Below, piece after piece: positions 51,973-61,090 of a stretch of DNA of 64,000 nt. The translations under genes were made by a program, and so were the position numbers. This DNA is from Pantoea cypripedii (lineage in GTDB: Bacteria > Pseudomonadota > Gammaproteobacteria > Enterobacterales > Enterobacteriaceae): contig NZ_MLJI01000003.1 of assembly GCF_002095535.1 (NCBI RefSeq), positions 124,001 through 188,000 on the forward strand, given 5' to 3'. Under the pieces are notes generated by a model. That model saw only the letters and a program-made list of their open reading frames with translations, did no database searches and was not told where the DNA came from. Position 1 is the stretch's first letter; every line of letters starts with the position of its first letter.

Positions 51973-52298
51973 ACTTGCGGGTATGGTAGCGGCGCGATTT
52001 ATCGCGCTGTTGTTTTTGTGCGTAAACTTAAGGGCGCGCGATAAATCGCGCCGCTACAGTTTTATGTGAAGTTGATATATATGTTCTGCCATTACTTAGC
52101 GATATTTCTTCTTAAGAAAAAGATTATCGTTATTACTATTAAGATGCACGTATCTGCTCCTGGAATAAAAGTTATCTCAATAATGAAAACCCTTGTGCGG
52201 ATATAGCATAACCGCGCTATTTACTTGTTTTATACCCGCTGCTTATTATCGCTTCCATCCGGTTATTTCCCCCAGATTCGCCAAAAGTGAAATAAATC
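51973..52298. other. Spacer upstream of the sulfur operon, with REP-like repeat
   Basis: A 326-base gap. The REP-like repeat occupies 51986-52057; the remaining ~240 AT-rich bases should hold the promoter of the SfnB operon and any CysB/Cbl-type site, though I could not identify one. No sigma-54 element was found. Confidence 0.5.
51986..52057. repeat. REP-like inverted repeat, copy 2
   Basis: Perfect 22-bp arms (51986-52007 and 52036-52057), beginning GTAGCGGCGCGATTTATC, around a 28-base loop. Same arms as the copy at 29910-29986. Confidence 0.85.
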
Positions 52299-53474
52299 AT
52301 GACGAAAATATTGAGTAATGACGCTGAAGCGCTTGATGCTGCACGCCATCTGGCGGAGCAGGCTAAAGCGGGCGCGGTTGAGCGCGATCAGCAACGTATT
52401 TATCCCACTGCCTTGTTGAATCAATTCACCCAGCTGGGACTGGGCAGTATCAGTGTGCCGCGCCAGTTCGGCGGGGCCGGTTTATTATTCCGGACCGTGG
52501 CGGAAGTATTCCGCCTGATTTCTGCCAGCGATCCGTCGCTGGGACAAATTCCACAAAATCATTTCGGCCTGATTCAATTCATCCTCGGTGAAGGAACACC
52601 AGAACAGCAGCAACGTTTGTTAAGTGCCGTGGTCAGTGGCAAGCGGCTGGGCAACGGTGGACCAGAAAAAAATACCCGTCATACCCGTGATGTGCAGGCA
52701 CAACTAGTGACAACGTCACAGGGATTGCAACTGACTGGCGAGAAATTCTACTCCACCGGGGCGTTATTCGCCGACATCCTGGTGACGACCGCGATTCATG
52801 ATCAACGGCCGGTGATGGCGTTTATCCCGCAGCCCGCCACAGGGGTGGAGATTGTCGATGACTGGTCGGGGATGGGGCAACGCACCACCGCCAGCGGGAC
52901 GGTCCGATTGCAGCAAGTGGCGGTGGATCCCCAACTGGTGATGCCGTTGCCAGCGCCGGAAAAACCTACGTTGCGCGGCGCAGTCTCACAACTGATTCAG
53001 GCGGCTATTGATGCCGGTATCGCCCAGGGGGCGCTGGATGATGCGCTGGTGTTTGTACGCAGCAGCTCTCGTCCGTGGGTGGATGCCGGTGTCACCCGCA
53101 ATGCAGACGATCCCTACATCATTGCCGATGTTGGCCGCCTCAGTACCGAGCTGACGGCGGCAAATGCCTTGCTGGCACGCGCTGCACAGGTGCTGGATAG
53201 CATCGATCAACAATCGCTGACGGCGGAAAATTGTGCACAGGCATCGATAGCGGTCGCTGAAGCCAAAGTGCTGACCACCGAAGTTGCGCTGCGCGCCAGT
53301 GAAAAGTTGCTCGAATGGGGTGGCAGCCGCGCCACTTTGCTGCGGCATGGCCTCGATCGCCACTGGCGTAATGCGCGCACTCACACCCTGCACGATCCGG
53401 TGCGCTGGAAAACCCATGCCATTGGCAACTACTACCTCAATGCCGTGCTACCGGCACGCCATGCCTGGATTTAA
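52299..53474 (+). CDS. sfnB: SfnB family flavin-dependent sulfur-acquisition oxidoreductase (copy 1)
   Basis: A 391-residue acyl-CoA-dehydrogenase-fold flavoprotein: SLGQIPQNHFGLIQFI (near 85), GEKFYSTGALFADILVTTA (near 150), DWSGMGQRTTASGTVRL (near 190) and the C-terminal RHWRNARTHTLHDPVRWKTHAIGNYYLN. These are landmarks of SfnB/DszC-like monooxygenases used in organosulfur scavenging. First gene of an operon with a second SfnB, a class C flavin monooxygenase and a MetQNI transporter. It probably needs a flavin reductase encoded elsewhere. Confidence 0.88.
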   Translation: MTKILSNDAEALDAARHLAEQAKAGAVERDQQRIYPTALLNQFTQLGLGSISVPRQFGGAGLLFRTVAEVFRLISASDPSLGQIPQNHFGLIQFILGEGTPEQQQRLLSAVVSGKRLGNGGPEKNTRHTRDVQAQLVTTSQGLQLTGEKFYSTGALFADILVTTAIHDQRPVMAFIPQPATGVEIVDDWSGMGQRTTASGTVRLQQVAVDPQLVMPLPAPEKPTLRGAVSQLIQAAIDAGIAQGALDDALVFVRSSSRPWVDAGVTRNADDPYIIADVGRLSTELTAANALLARAAQVLDSIDQQSLTAENCAQASIAVAEAKVLTTEVALRASEKLLEWGGSRATLLRHGLDRHWRNARTHTLHDPVRWKTHAIGNYYLNAVLPARHAWI

Positions 53475-53483
53475 GGAACAACC

Positions 53484-54674
53484 ATGACGCAGGTTCAGCC
53501 CAAACAGCCCGCTGCGCGCCTTGCTGATGCGCAACAGGCACTGGCGACAGCGCAGCAACTGGCAGCGCAATATCGGCGCGATGCCGCGCTGCGTGACCGC
53601 GAACGCCAGTTGCCCCATGCTGAGTTACAGCAGTTTTTTGCTGCTGGCCTGGGGGCGATTACTGTGCCCCGGGCCTATGGTGGTATAGCCATCCCCTCGG
53701 GATTACTGGCGCAGATTGTTGCCATTGTCAGCGAGGCGGATGCTGCCATCGGCCAGGTGCCGCAAAATCACTTCTACGCGCTGGAGGTGCTGCGCGTTAA
53801 CGGCAGCCCGACGCAGCAGCAGCGCTTGTATGACGAAGTGCTGGCGGGCGTGCATTTGGGTAATGCGCTGGCGGAGTTTAGCTCCCCAACGGCGCATCAG
53901 CGCAGCACGCGCATCGCGGCTGGGCGGCTCAATGGTAACAAGTTTTACGCCACCGGCGCGTTATTTGCCGACCGTATCCCCACCGCTGCGCGCGGTGATG
54001 ACGATAAAGAACAACTGGTGTTTGTCCCGCGCCATCAGGCGGGCGTCAGCGTTATTGATGACTGGAGCGGCTTTGGTCAACGCACCACCGGCAGCGGCAG
54101 CGTGCAGTTTGTGGATGTTGCGGTCAGTGCCGACGATGTGGTGCCATTCCAGACCGCTTTTGAACGACCCACGACGGTTGGCCCCTTTGCCCAGATCCTG
54201 CATGCGGCCATTGATCAGGGCATCGCGCGCGCAGCTTTTAACGACATGCTGGATTTTCTGCGGCAGCGGGCGCGTCCGTGGCCGGACAGCGGTGTTGAAC
54301 GTGCCGTTGACGATCCGCTGACGCTGGATCGCACCGGACGCCTCGCGGCACGCTTATCCGCCGGTGATGCGCTGCTTGCGCTGGCGGGCGATGCTGTCGA
54401 TAGCGCACAACAGCAACCTACGGCAGAAAGCGTGGCCACGGCCTCAATCGAGGTGGCGAAAGCACGCGCGTGGACCACGGAAGTGGCGCTGGAAGCCGGT
54501 AATTTGTTGTTTGAACTGGGTGGCTCGCGGGCCAGTCTGCGTGAACACAATCTTGATCGTCACTGGCGCAATGCGCGCACCCATACCCTGCATGACCCGG
54601 TGCGCTGGAAATATCCGGCGATTGGTAACTACCTGCTGAATGGCGTGTTACCGCCGCGTCGGGGGACATTATGA
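53484..54674 (+). CDS. sfnB: SfnB family flavin-dependent sulfur-acquisition oxidoreductase (copy 2)
   Basis: A 396-residue paralogue of the preceding protein: AAIGQVPQNHFYALEVL, NGNKFYATGALFADRIPTAARG, DWSGFGQRTTGSGSVQF and HWRNARTHTLHDPVRWKYPAIGNYLLNG. It starts 9 bases after the first copy. Divergence throughout suggests different substrates or a heteromeric enzyme. Its stop overlaps the next start by 4 bases. Confidence 0.88.
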   Translation: MTQVQPKQPAARLADAQQALATAQQLAAQYRRDAALRDRERQLPHAELQQFFAAGLGAITVPRAYGGIAIPSGLLAQIVAIVSEADAAIGQVPQNHFYALEVLRVNGSPTQQQRLYDEVLAGVHLGNALAEFSSPTAHQRSTRIAAGRLNGNKFYATGALFADRIPTAARGDDDKEQLVFVPRHQAGVSVIDDWSGFGQRTTGSGSVQFVDVAVSADDVVPFQTAFERPTTVGPFAQILHAAIDQGIARAAFNDMLDFLRQRARPWPDSGVERAVDDPLTLDRTGRLAARLSAGDALLALAGDAVDSAQQQPTAESVATASIEVAKARAWTTEVALEAGNLLFELGGSRASLREHNLDRHWRNARTHTLHDPVRWKYPAIGNYLLNGVLPPRRGTL

Positions 54675-56032
54675 GCCACAAGCAGATTCTGCTGAACGCT
54701 TTCAATATGAACTGCGTCGGCCACATCCATCACGGCATGTGGACGCATCCGCAGGATCGTTCCATTGATTTCAATTCACTGACCTACTGGACCGATCTCG
54801 CCCGTCTGCTGGAGCGCGGCTTATTCGATGGCATTTTTATCGCCGACATCCTTGGCGTCTACGACGTTTATCAGCAGAGTATTGATCTCACGGCCAGCGA
54901 GTCGATCCAGTTGCCGGTGAACGACCCGCTGATGCTGGTTTCCGCGATGGCGAGCGTCACGCAACATCTGGGTTTCGGCGTCACCGCCAACCTGAGCTAT
55001 GAAGCGCCATACGCTTTTGCCCGCCGTCTCTCAACGCTCGATCATCTGACGCAGGGGCGCATCGGCTGGAACATTGTCACCGGCTATCTCGATAGCGCCG
55101 CCCGCGCGATGGGCCAGCGCCAGTTACTGGACCACGATCGCCGTTACGATCAGGCCGATGAGTTTCTGGATGTGGTGTATCAGCTGTGGGAAGGCAGCTG
55201 GCAGGACGATGCGCTGGTGGTGGATCGGCAACGACGGTTGTATGCCGATGCGCAGAAAATTCATCAGGTAAACCATCAGGGCGAGTTTTACCAGGTACAG
55301 GGTTATCACCTGAGCAGCCCGTCGCCACAACGTACGCCGTTGTTATTTCAGGCGGGTAGCTCGGCGCGGGGTATGCAGTTCGCGGCACGCCATGCCGAAT
55401 GCAGTTTTGTTAACGCCAGCTCCCCGGCAGCGATGCGTCAGCAAACCCAGCGGCTGCGTCAGGCGGCAGTGGATGCCGGGCGACTGGCTGAGGATATGCG
55501 CATTTTTATGGGGGTCAGCGTGATTGTCGCCCCCACCGAACGCGAAGCGCAGGAGAAACATCGCAGCTACCTCGCCTATGCCAGCCCGGAGGCGGGGATC
55601 GCTCACTTCTCCAGCTCGATTGGCATGGATCTGGCCGCTTTTGGGCTTGATGAGCCGATCACCAGCGGCGACACGCGGGCGATTGAGTCGGTAAGTAAAG
55701 CCTACAGCGGCTGGACGCGTCGGCGGCTGCTGGAACAACACGCGATGGGCAGCCGTTATCCGCTGGTGATTGGCACCCCGGCACAGGTGGCTGAGCAACT
55801 GATCAACTGGATCGACGAGGGGGATATTGATGGTTTTAACCTGACGCGCATCCTCAATCCACAAAGTTATCAGGACGTTATTGATTTAGTGGTGCCGGAA
55901 CTTCAGCAGCGTGGACGCTATAAAACCGCCTATCAGCCTGGTTCACTGCGTAAAAAGATTTTTCAGCATCAGGACCGTCTGCCCGATCGCCATCCGGCGG
56001 CACGCTGGCGGCCTGATACCAACCTTCGTTAA
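54671..56032 (+). CDS. FMN-dependent LLM-class monooxygenase (NtaA/SnaA/DszA/DmoA family)
   Basis: A 453-residue flavin-dependent TIM-barrel monooxygenase: KQILLNAFNMNCVGHIHHGMWTHPQDRS at the start, RIGWNIVTGYLDSAARAMG (near 135), YDQADEFLDVVYQLWEGSW and QAGSSARGMQFAARHAE. This is the NtaA/DszA group that cleaves C-S or C-N bonds with reduced FMN. Coupled to the second SfnB by a 4-base overlap. Role: oxidative desulfurisation of an organosulfur compound whose identity is unknown. Confidence 0.92.
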   Translation: MSHKQILLNAFNMNCVGHIHHGMWTHPQDRSIDFNSLTYWTDLARLLERGLFDGIFIADILGVYDVYQQSIDLTASESIQLPVNDPLMLVSAMASVTQHLGFGVTANLSYEAPYAFARRLSTLDHLTQGRIGWNIVTGYLDSAARAMGQRQLLDHDRRYDQADEFLDVVYQLWEGSWQDDALVVDRQRRLYADAQKIHQVNHQGEFYQVQGYHLSSPSPQRTPLLFQAGSSARGMQFAARHAECSFVNASSPAAMRQQTQRLRQAAVDAGRLAEDMRIFMGVSVIVAPTEREAQEKHRSYLAYASPEAGIAHFSSSIGMDLAAFGLDEPITSGDTRAIESVSKAYSGWTRRRLLEQHAMGSRYPLVIGTPAQVAEQLINWIDEGDIDGFNLTRILNPQSYQDVIDLVVPELQQRGRYKTAYQPGSLRKKIFQHQDRLPDRHPAARWRPDTNLR

Positions 56033-56055
56033 TTCATGAACCTCAGGGAATTGCT

Positions 56056-56853
56056 ATGAAAATTGCGTTAAAACTGGCCGCCGCGTTGCTGGCTGTGAGT
56101 TCCGTGGCGAGTGCTGCTAATTACAGCGGCCCGTTAAAGGTCGGCACTACGGCAGCCTTTGCGCCGCCGCTGGAAACCGCCGTTGCTGAAGCGAAAAAAC
56201 AGGGGCTTGATGTGCAGCTGGTAGAGTTTACCGACTGGACCGCACCGAATGTCAGCGTGGAAAATGGCGATATCGATGTCAATTTATTCCAGCACAAACC
56301 TTTCCTCGAAAATGCCAACAAAGAGGGCGGTTTCCATCTGGTGCCTTACGCGCCCGCCATCATCAATAACATCGGCCTGTACTCAAAAAAACATACCTCG
56401 CTGGACCAAATCCCGCAGGGCGGCACGGTCGCCATTGCCAATGACCCGATTAACGGCGCACGCGGTCTGCTGCTGTTGCAGAAGGCCGGGTTGATTACCT
56501 TAAAACCCGGCGTCGGCCTCAAAGCCACCGTTGATGATATCGCCAGCAACCCAAAAGATTTGAAGATTATCGAAGTCGAGGCGGTGCAGCTGTCGCGCTC
56601 ACTGGATGAAGTTGACCTCGCGCAGGGCTATCCGCACTACCTGCGCCTGGCGAAAACCATCGATCCGGAAAAAGCCTTGCTGTTTGATGGCCTGGAACAC
56701 CCGGAGTATGTCATTCAGTTCGTGATTCGTGATGGTCATCAGGACGACCCGCGTCTGGCGAAATTCGTTGATATTTACCAGCATTCGCCGGTGGTGCGCG
56801 CCAAACTGGACAGTTTCTACGGCAAGCTGTACCAGCCTGGCTGGAGCCAGTAA
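56056..56853 (+). CDS. MetQ/NlpA-family substrate-binding protein without lipobox
   Basis: A 265-residue NlpA/MetQ binding protein: signal peptide ending SVASAANYSG, then LKVGTTAAFAPPLETAVAEAKKQGLDVQLVEFTDWTAPNVSVENGDIDVNLFQHKPFLENAN. Unlike MetQ, no cysteine lies at the signal cleavage site, so it should be free in the periplasm rather than lipidated. It likely binds the sulfur compound handled by the upstream oxygenases. Confidence 0.9.
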   Translation: MKIALKLAAALLAVSSVASAANYSGPLKVGTTAAFAPPLETAVAEAKKQGLDVQLVEFTDWTAPNVSVENGDIDVNLFQHKPFLENANKEGGFHLVPYAPAIINNIGLYSKKHTSLDQIPQGGTVAIANDPINGARGLLLLQKAGLITLKPGVGLKATVDDIASNPKDLKIIEVEAVQLSRSLDEVDLAQGYPHYLRLAKTIDPEKALLFDGLEHPEYVIQFVIRDGHQDDPRLAKFVDIYQHSPVVRAKLDSFYGKLYQPGWSQ

Positions 56854-56855
56854 GC

Positions 56856-57956
56856 ATGGTCAGCCTGACGTTGCCCGGCGAACAGGATGCCTTGCTGGAA
56901 CAGACGCGCGAGGGATCGGGAAAGGCGCATGTGCAGATCCGCGAGTTAAGTAAACGCTACGCCGGGCAGACGCAGGAGGCGTTGAAAAACATCAACCTGC
57001 AAGTTAAGCGGGGGGAGATTTTCGGCATTATTGGTCGCAGCGGAGCCGGTAAATCCACGCTGATTCGTTGCCTCAATCGACTGGAAGCGCCGACGGTCGG
57101 GCAGGTGGTGATTGACGGCATTGATATCGGCACGTTGAGCGATCGGGAGTTGGTGCAGTGGCGACGCCGTACCGGCATGATCTTCCAGCATTTCAATTTA
57201 TTGTCGGCGAAAACGGTACGGGAAAACATCGAGCTGCCGATGAAGGTGGCCGGGGTGCCCGCGGCACAACGTCAGCGCAAAGTGGATGAATTGCTGGCAC
57301 TGGTGGGGCTGGAACAACGCCAGCACGCCTGGCCCGCGCAACTTTCGGGCGGGCAAAAGCAGCGCGTCGGCATTGCCCGCGCGCTGGTGCATGATCCGGA
57401 ATTGCTGCTGTGCGATGAGGCGACCTCGGCACTGGACCCGGAAACCACCCGCGCCATTCTGGCGTTGCTAAAGAAAATCAATCAGCAACGTCATATCACC
57501 ATTGTGCTGATCACCCACGAAATGGACGTGGTGCACGATCTTTGCCATCAGGTGGCGGTGATCGATCAGGGTGAGATTATCGAACGTGGTCCGGTGTGGC
57601 AGGTGTATAGCGATCCACAGCAAGAAACCACCCGCCAGCTGCTCAACCCACAACATCAGGCGCTGCCGGAAAATCTGGTGCCGCTGCTTACGCCGCAACG
57701 CCAGCAGACCGATTCACGTTTGCTGGTACGGCTGCGCTATACCGGGCAGGGCGCGTTCCCGGATATCGGTGCACTCAGCCAGCGTGTCGCGGGGGAAGTG
57801 ACCTTGCTGTTTAGCGCTATTGAATGGGTGGAAAACAAGCCCACCGGCCAGCTGCTGGTGCTGCTTGATGCACGTCATGACACAGCGGACGCGCAGCAGG
57901 CACTGAGCGGCATTGCCGACCAACTGGAGATTGCAGGTTATGTCACTGGGCTTTGA
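56856..57956 (+). CDS. MetN-like ABC transporter ATPase
   Basis: A 366-residue ATPase. Walker A is GRSGAGKST (near 67), signature LSGGQKQRVGIARAL and Walker B LLLCDEATSALDPET. The long C-terminal part (about 275-366) is a NIL-type ACT-like regulatory domain, found in MetN. There is a 25-residue extra N-terminal stretch before the core. It starts 2 bases after the binding protein stop and overlaps the MetI-like gene by 17 bases. Confidence 0.92.
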   Translation: MVSLTLPGEQDALLEQTREGSGKAHVQIRELSKRYAGQTQEALKNINLQVKRGEIFGIIGRSGAGKSTLIRCLNRLEAPTVGQVVIDGIDIGTLSDRELVQWRRRTGMIFQHFNLLSAKTVRENIELPMKVAGVPAAQRQRKVDELLALVGLEQRQHAWPAQLSGGQKQRVGIARALVHDPELLLCDEATSALDPETTRAILALLKKINQQRHITIVLITHEMDVVHDLCHQVAVIDQGEIIERGPVWQVYSDPQQETTRQLLNPQHQALPENLVPLLTPQRQQTDSRLLVRLRYTGQGAFPDIGALSQRVAGEVTLLFSAIEWVENKPTGQLLVLLDARHDTADAQQALSGIADQLEIAGYVTGL

Positions 57957-58590
57957 ACGTTTATGGACCGGGTTACTGGATACGCTGTTAATGGTCGGCG
58001 TATCGTCGCTGTTTGCGCTGGCGCTGGGTTTACCGATGGCGGTGATTCTGGTAGTGACGGGGCGCGGTGATCTGTTCCCCAATCCGCTGCTGAATCGTCT
58101 GCTTGGCTGGTTGGTGAATCTGTTCCGCTCTATCCCGTTTCTGATTCTGATGGTAGCGCTGATCCCGTTTACCCGCTGGGTGGTTGGCACCACCTATGGC
58201 GTGTGGGCGGCGACGGTGCCACTGACGCTGGCGGCAACACCTTTTTTCGCGCGGATTGCCGAGGTCAGCCTGCGTGAAGTGGATAAAGGGCTGACTGAAG
58301 CGGCGCAGGCGATGGGGTTTCATCGCTGGCACATTGTCTGGCACGTCTTGTTGCCGGAAGCGCGCCCTGGCATCGTCAGCGGTTTTACCATCACCCTGGT
58401 GACCATGATTAACGCCTCCGCGATGGCAGGCGCGATTGGTGCAGGCGGTTTGGGTGATCTCGCCTATCGCTACGGTTATCAGCGCTTTGATATGCAGGTG
58501 ATGCTGACGGTGATTGTGGTGCTGGTGGCACTGGTCACGCTGCTGCAATTCTTTGGCGATCGCTTATCCCGACGGCTGAATCATCGTTAA
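57940..58590 (+). CDS. MetI-like ABC transporter permease
   Basis: A 216-residue inner-membrane permease with five hydrophobic segments: FERLWTGLLDTLLMVGVSSLFALALGLPMAVIL, and the MetI motif LFRSIPFLILMVALIPFTRWVVGTTYG. The coupling loop is TEAAQAMGFHRWHIVWHVLLPEARPG. ATG 57940 overlaps MetN by 17 bases. The last four bases overlap the convergent LysR gene. Confidence 0.92.
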   Translation: MSLGFERLWTGLLDTLLMVGVSSLFALALGLPMAVILVVTGRGDLFPNPLLNRLLGWLVNLFRSIPFLILMVALIPFTRWVVGTTYGVWAATVPLTLAATPFFARIAEVSLREVDKGLTEAAQAMGFHRWHIVWHVLLPEARPGIVSGFTITLVTMINASAMAGAIGAGGLGDLAYRYGYQRFDMQVMLTVIVVLVALVTLLQFFGDRLSRRLNHR

Positions 58591-59489
58591 CGAATGGGCA
58601 ACTGACTGAGCGCGTTGAGTAACGCATCCACCTTCGGCAACAATTGTTTGCGGCGCGGCCAGACCAGGGTTAGCGCCAGCCCATCGGGTTGATGTTCGGG
58701 CAGGATAATTTCCAGCTCTCCGCGCGCCAGCTGCTCACGCACCAGCCATGAAGGCATTTGCCCGACGCCCAGCCCGGCACAGACCGCCTGTACCTGCGCA
58801 TCCACATCACCCAGCGCCATGCGATGCGGTACGTTGCGCCATTGCAGATGGCCGTCCTCCGCTTGCAGCAGCCAGGGTTTGGTGCTGCCATCAACGCGTT
58901 CATACATAATGGCCCGATGCTGCATCAGTCCGGCGACATCGGTGGGTCGTCCGATACGTGCCAGATAATCTGGCGCGGCGCAGAATACCATCCGCTCACG
59001 TCCCATCTGACGACAACCAAGCGAGGCAGGCAGATCCGGGGTGTCACCGATGCGCACCGCTACATCAATCCCTTCTTCGAACAAATCGACAAAACGATCG
59101 GAGAAACTCAGGCTGAGTTCCAGCTCCTGATGTTGCAGGCAGAAGGGTAACAGCTGCGGCATCACCGCCAGTCGGCCATAGGTGTTGGGCACTGCCAGCC
59201 GCAACCGGCCGGAAGGAATGCTGCGCTGGGCTGCCAGCACCGCTTCAGCCTCCGCCAGTTCCTCCATAATACGAATACAGGTTTGATAGTAAGCGGAACC
59301 GGCGTCCGTCAGTTTCAGGCTGCGCGTGGTGCGTTCCAGCAGACGCGAGCCAAGGCGCATCTCCAGGCGGGTGACGCTTTTGCTGATCGCTGAACCGGTG
59401 AGGTGCAGCCGTTCCGCTGCTGCGGCAAAGCTGCCACTTTCCACGCTGGCAACAAACGGGACGATGTCCTTCAGTCGTTGATCGTGCAT
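58587..59489 (-). CDS. LysR family transcriptional regulator
   Basis: A 300-residue LysR protein (DIVPFVASVESGSFAAAAERLHLTGSAISKSVTRLEMRLGSRLLERTTRSLKLTDAG), DsdC/YafC-like branch. It overlaps the MetI-like gene tail to tail by 4 bases and is divergent from the PRISE-type reductase gene with a 100-bp gap, so that reductase is the likely target. Confidence 0.92.
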   Translation of the reverse strand: MHDQRLKDIVPFVASVESGSFAAAAERLHLTGSAISKSVTRLEMRLGSRLLERTTRSLKLTDAGSAYYQTCIRIMEELAEAEAVLAAQRSIPSGRLRLAVPNTYGRLAVMPQLLPFCLQHQELELSLSFSDRFVDLFEEGIDVAVRIGDTPDLPASLGCRQMGRERMVFCAAPDYLARIGRPTDVAGLMQHRAIMYERVDGSTKPWLLQAEDGHLQWRNVPHRMALGDVDAQVQAVCAGLGVGQMPSWLVREQLARGELEIILPEHQPDGLALTLVWPRRKQLLPKVDALLNALSQLPIR

Positions 59490-59589
59490 CTATTCATGAA
59501 CTCAGGTTAGGAATGATGTGAATTAATGCCAGAGATGGGAATTAAATTCTCTATTACGCTAATGATTACGCAAACAGAGGAGAATTGAA

Positions 59590-60654
59590 ATGCAAAAGCA
59601 GGCGTTAATTGTCGGGATCAGCGGCGTGATTGGTCGTGCGCTGGCGGAGAAATTGATCAGCGAGGGCTGGCAGGTGACGGGCCTGTCACGCGGACGTGGG
59701 GCAGTGCCGGAGGGATGTCGCAGCCTGACGGCAGATCTGACCGATGCGGAAGCGGTCCATACGGCGCTGGCCGGGGTGAAACCGGATGCGCTGTTTTTTA
59801 GCGTCTGGTCACGTCAGGAGAATGAAAAAGAGAACATTCGCGTTAATGGCGGCATGGTGCACAACGTGATTAACGCGCTGGGCGATCGTTTGCAGGGGGC
59901 GCATGTGGCGCTGGTCACCGGACTGAAACACTATCTCGGTCCATTCGAAGCCTATGGCAAAGGGGTGGTACCGGTCACGCCTTTCCGTGAGGAACAAGGG
60001 CGCCAGCCAGTCGATAATTTCTATTACGCGCAGGAAGATGAAGTCTTCGCCGGGGCGGAGAAATTTGGCTATCGCTGGAGCGTGCATCGTCCCCATACCA
60101 TCATCGGCTATGCCCTGGGTAACGCGATGAACATGGGCCAGACGCTGGCAGTGTATGCCACGCTGTGCCGGGAAAAGGGCTGGCCCTTTATTTTCCCCGG
60201 CTCGACGGAGCAATGGAACGGTCTCGCGGATGTGACCGATGCTGGTTTGCTGGCGGAGCAACTGCTGTGGGCGGCGACATCTCCTGCTGCGGCTAATCAG
60301 GATTTTAATGCGGTCAATGGTGATGTGTTCCGCTGGAACTGGTTATGGCCGCGATTGGCGAGTTATTTCGGTATCGAAGCGGCAGCGTATCCGGCGCAGA
60401 TGATGCCGCTGGAAGGGCGGATGCAGGATGCAGCGCCAGCATGGCGTGAGATCGCGCAGCGTGATGGCTTACTCGAAGCCGATATCAACAAACTTGCCTC
60501 GTGGTGGCACACCGATGCCGATCTGGGCCGTCCGATGGAGGCTTTCACAGATATGAGCAAGAGCCGTAAGGCCGGGTTTACCGGGTATCGCAGCACGCTG
60601 GATTCGTTTACTCAGCTGTTCGATAAACTTAAGGCAGAGCGGGTTATTCCATAA
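59590..60654 (+). CDS. PRISE-type SDR/NAD(P)-dependent enone reductase-like protein
   Basis: A 354-residue extended SDR. NAD(P) motif GISGVIGRALAEKL; VTGLKHYLGPFEAYGKG and the catalytic-tyrosine region NFYYAQEDEVF (near 142), RWSVHRPHTIIGYA, as in progesterone-5-beta-reductase/iridoid-synthase-like (PRISE) proteins. The classical YxxxK lysine is displaced, as expected of PRISE. ATG 59590 follows AGAGGAGAATTGAA. Substrate unknown. Probably regulated by the divergent LysR. Confidence 0.87.
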   Translation: MQKQALIVGISGVIGRALAEKLISEGWQVTGLSRGRGAVPEGCRSLTADLTDAEAVHTALAGVKPDALFFSVWSRQENEKENIRVNGGMVHNVINALGDRLQGAHVALVTGLKHYLGPFEAYGKGVVPVTPFREEQGRQPVDNFYYAQEDEVFAGAEKFGYRWSVHRPHTIIGYALGNAMNMGQTLAVYATLCREKGWPFIFPGSTEQWNGLADVTDAGLLAEQLLWAATSPAAANQDFNAVNGDVFRWNWLWPRLASYFGIEAAAYPAQMMPLEGRMQDAAPAWREIAQRDGLLEADINKLASWWHTDADLGRPMEAFTDMSKSRKAGFTGYRSTLDSFTQLFDKLKAERVIP

Positions 60655-60849
60655 CGTTGCATAAGAATCTGTCACGGATCTCAGAACGCAGAAAAAAACG
60701 CGGGTTAGCGTAACGCATGGGATAAAAATTTGGGATAAGTCAGGCGGTTGGATTAGAATCGCGACGGGTGCTTGAGGCTTTCTGCCTTAAGCATTTGCCA
60801 ACGGCAGAAAGAGAAAAGCCCCAGTTAACATATGACGTCTTGCAGGACG

Positions 60850-60925
60850 TTTAATATTAAGCTGAGGCCACTTCTAAATGCTACACACATATAGAGTAGC
60901 CTCTTACGGACCTTCGGGTCAAGGA
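60850..60925 (-). ncRNA. Probable Sok-like antisense RNA (approximate)
   Basis: In hok loci an antisense RNA is read from the opposite strand across the leader and ribosome site. The region contains the GACC-TTCG-GGTC hairpin (60909-60920), a plausible contact loop. Promoter and ends are not defined here; the coordinates are inferred from family layout. Confidence 0.35.
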
Positions 60926-60931
60926 GAGTAG
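60878..60931 (+). CDS. Mok-like leader peptide
   Basis: A 17-codon frame MLHTYRVASYGPSGQGE starting inside the hok leader and ending 3 bases before the toxin ATG. MLHTYRV resembles the MLNTCRV start of MokC as I recall it. Coupled translation of such a leader peptide normally allows translation of the hok toxin. Confidence 0.55.
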   Translation: MLHTYRVASYGPSGQGE

Positions 60932-60934
60932 GCT

Positions 60935-61090
60935 ATGAAGCAGCATAGGGCGTTTCTTGTCGCGCTGATCGTTATCTGTACCACCGTTTTAATGGCGGTG
61001 CTGGTTTTGAGGAAAGACCTTTCTGAGGTCCGAATCCGAGCTGGCAATACGGAGGTCGCTGTCTTCACAGCCTGTGAATCTGTCAAGTAA
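60935..61090 (+). CDS. Hok/Gef family membrane toxin
   Basis: A 51-residue small membrane protein, MKQHRAFLVALIVICTTVLM..., highly similar in layout to HokD/HokC: one membrane segment (about 6-25), then RKDLSEVRIRAGNTEVAVFTA. The family motif is KDLCEV; here the cysteine is serine, and a cysteine appears near the end (ACES). AAGGAG sits 8 bases before ATG 60935. Hok proteins depolarise the inner membrane. Whether this variant still does is unclear. Confidence 0.85.
   Translation: MKQHRAFLVALIVICTTVLMAVLVLRKDLSEVRIRAGNTEVAVFTACESVK

Noticed and set aside
60655..60767. Small gene between the PRISE-type reductase and the hok locus
   Set aside because: No frame with a ribosome binding site or conserved features was seen.
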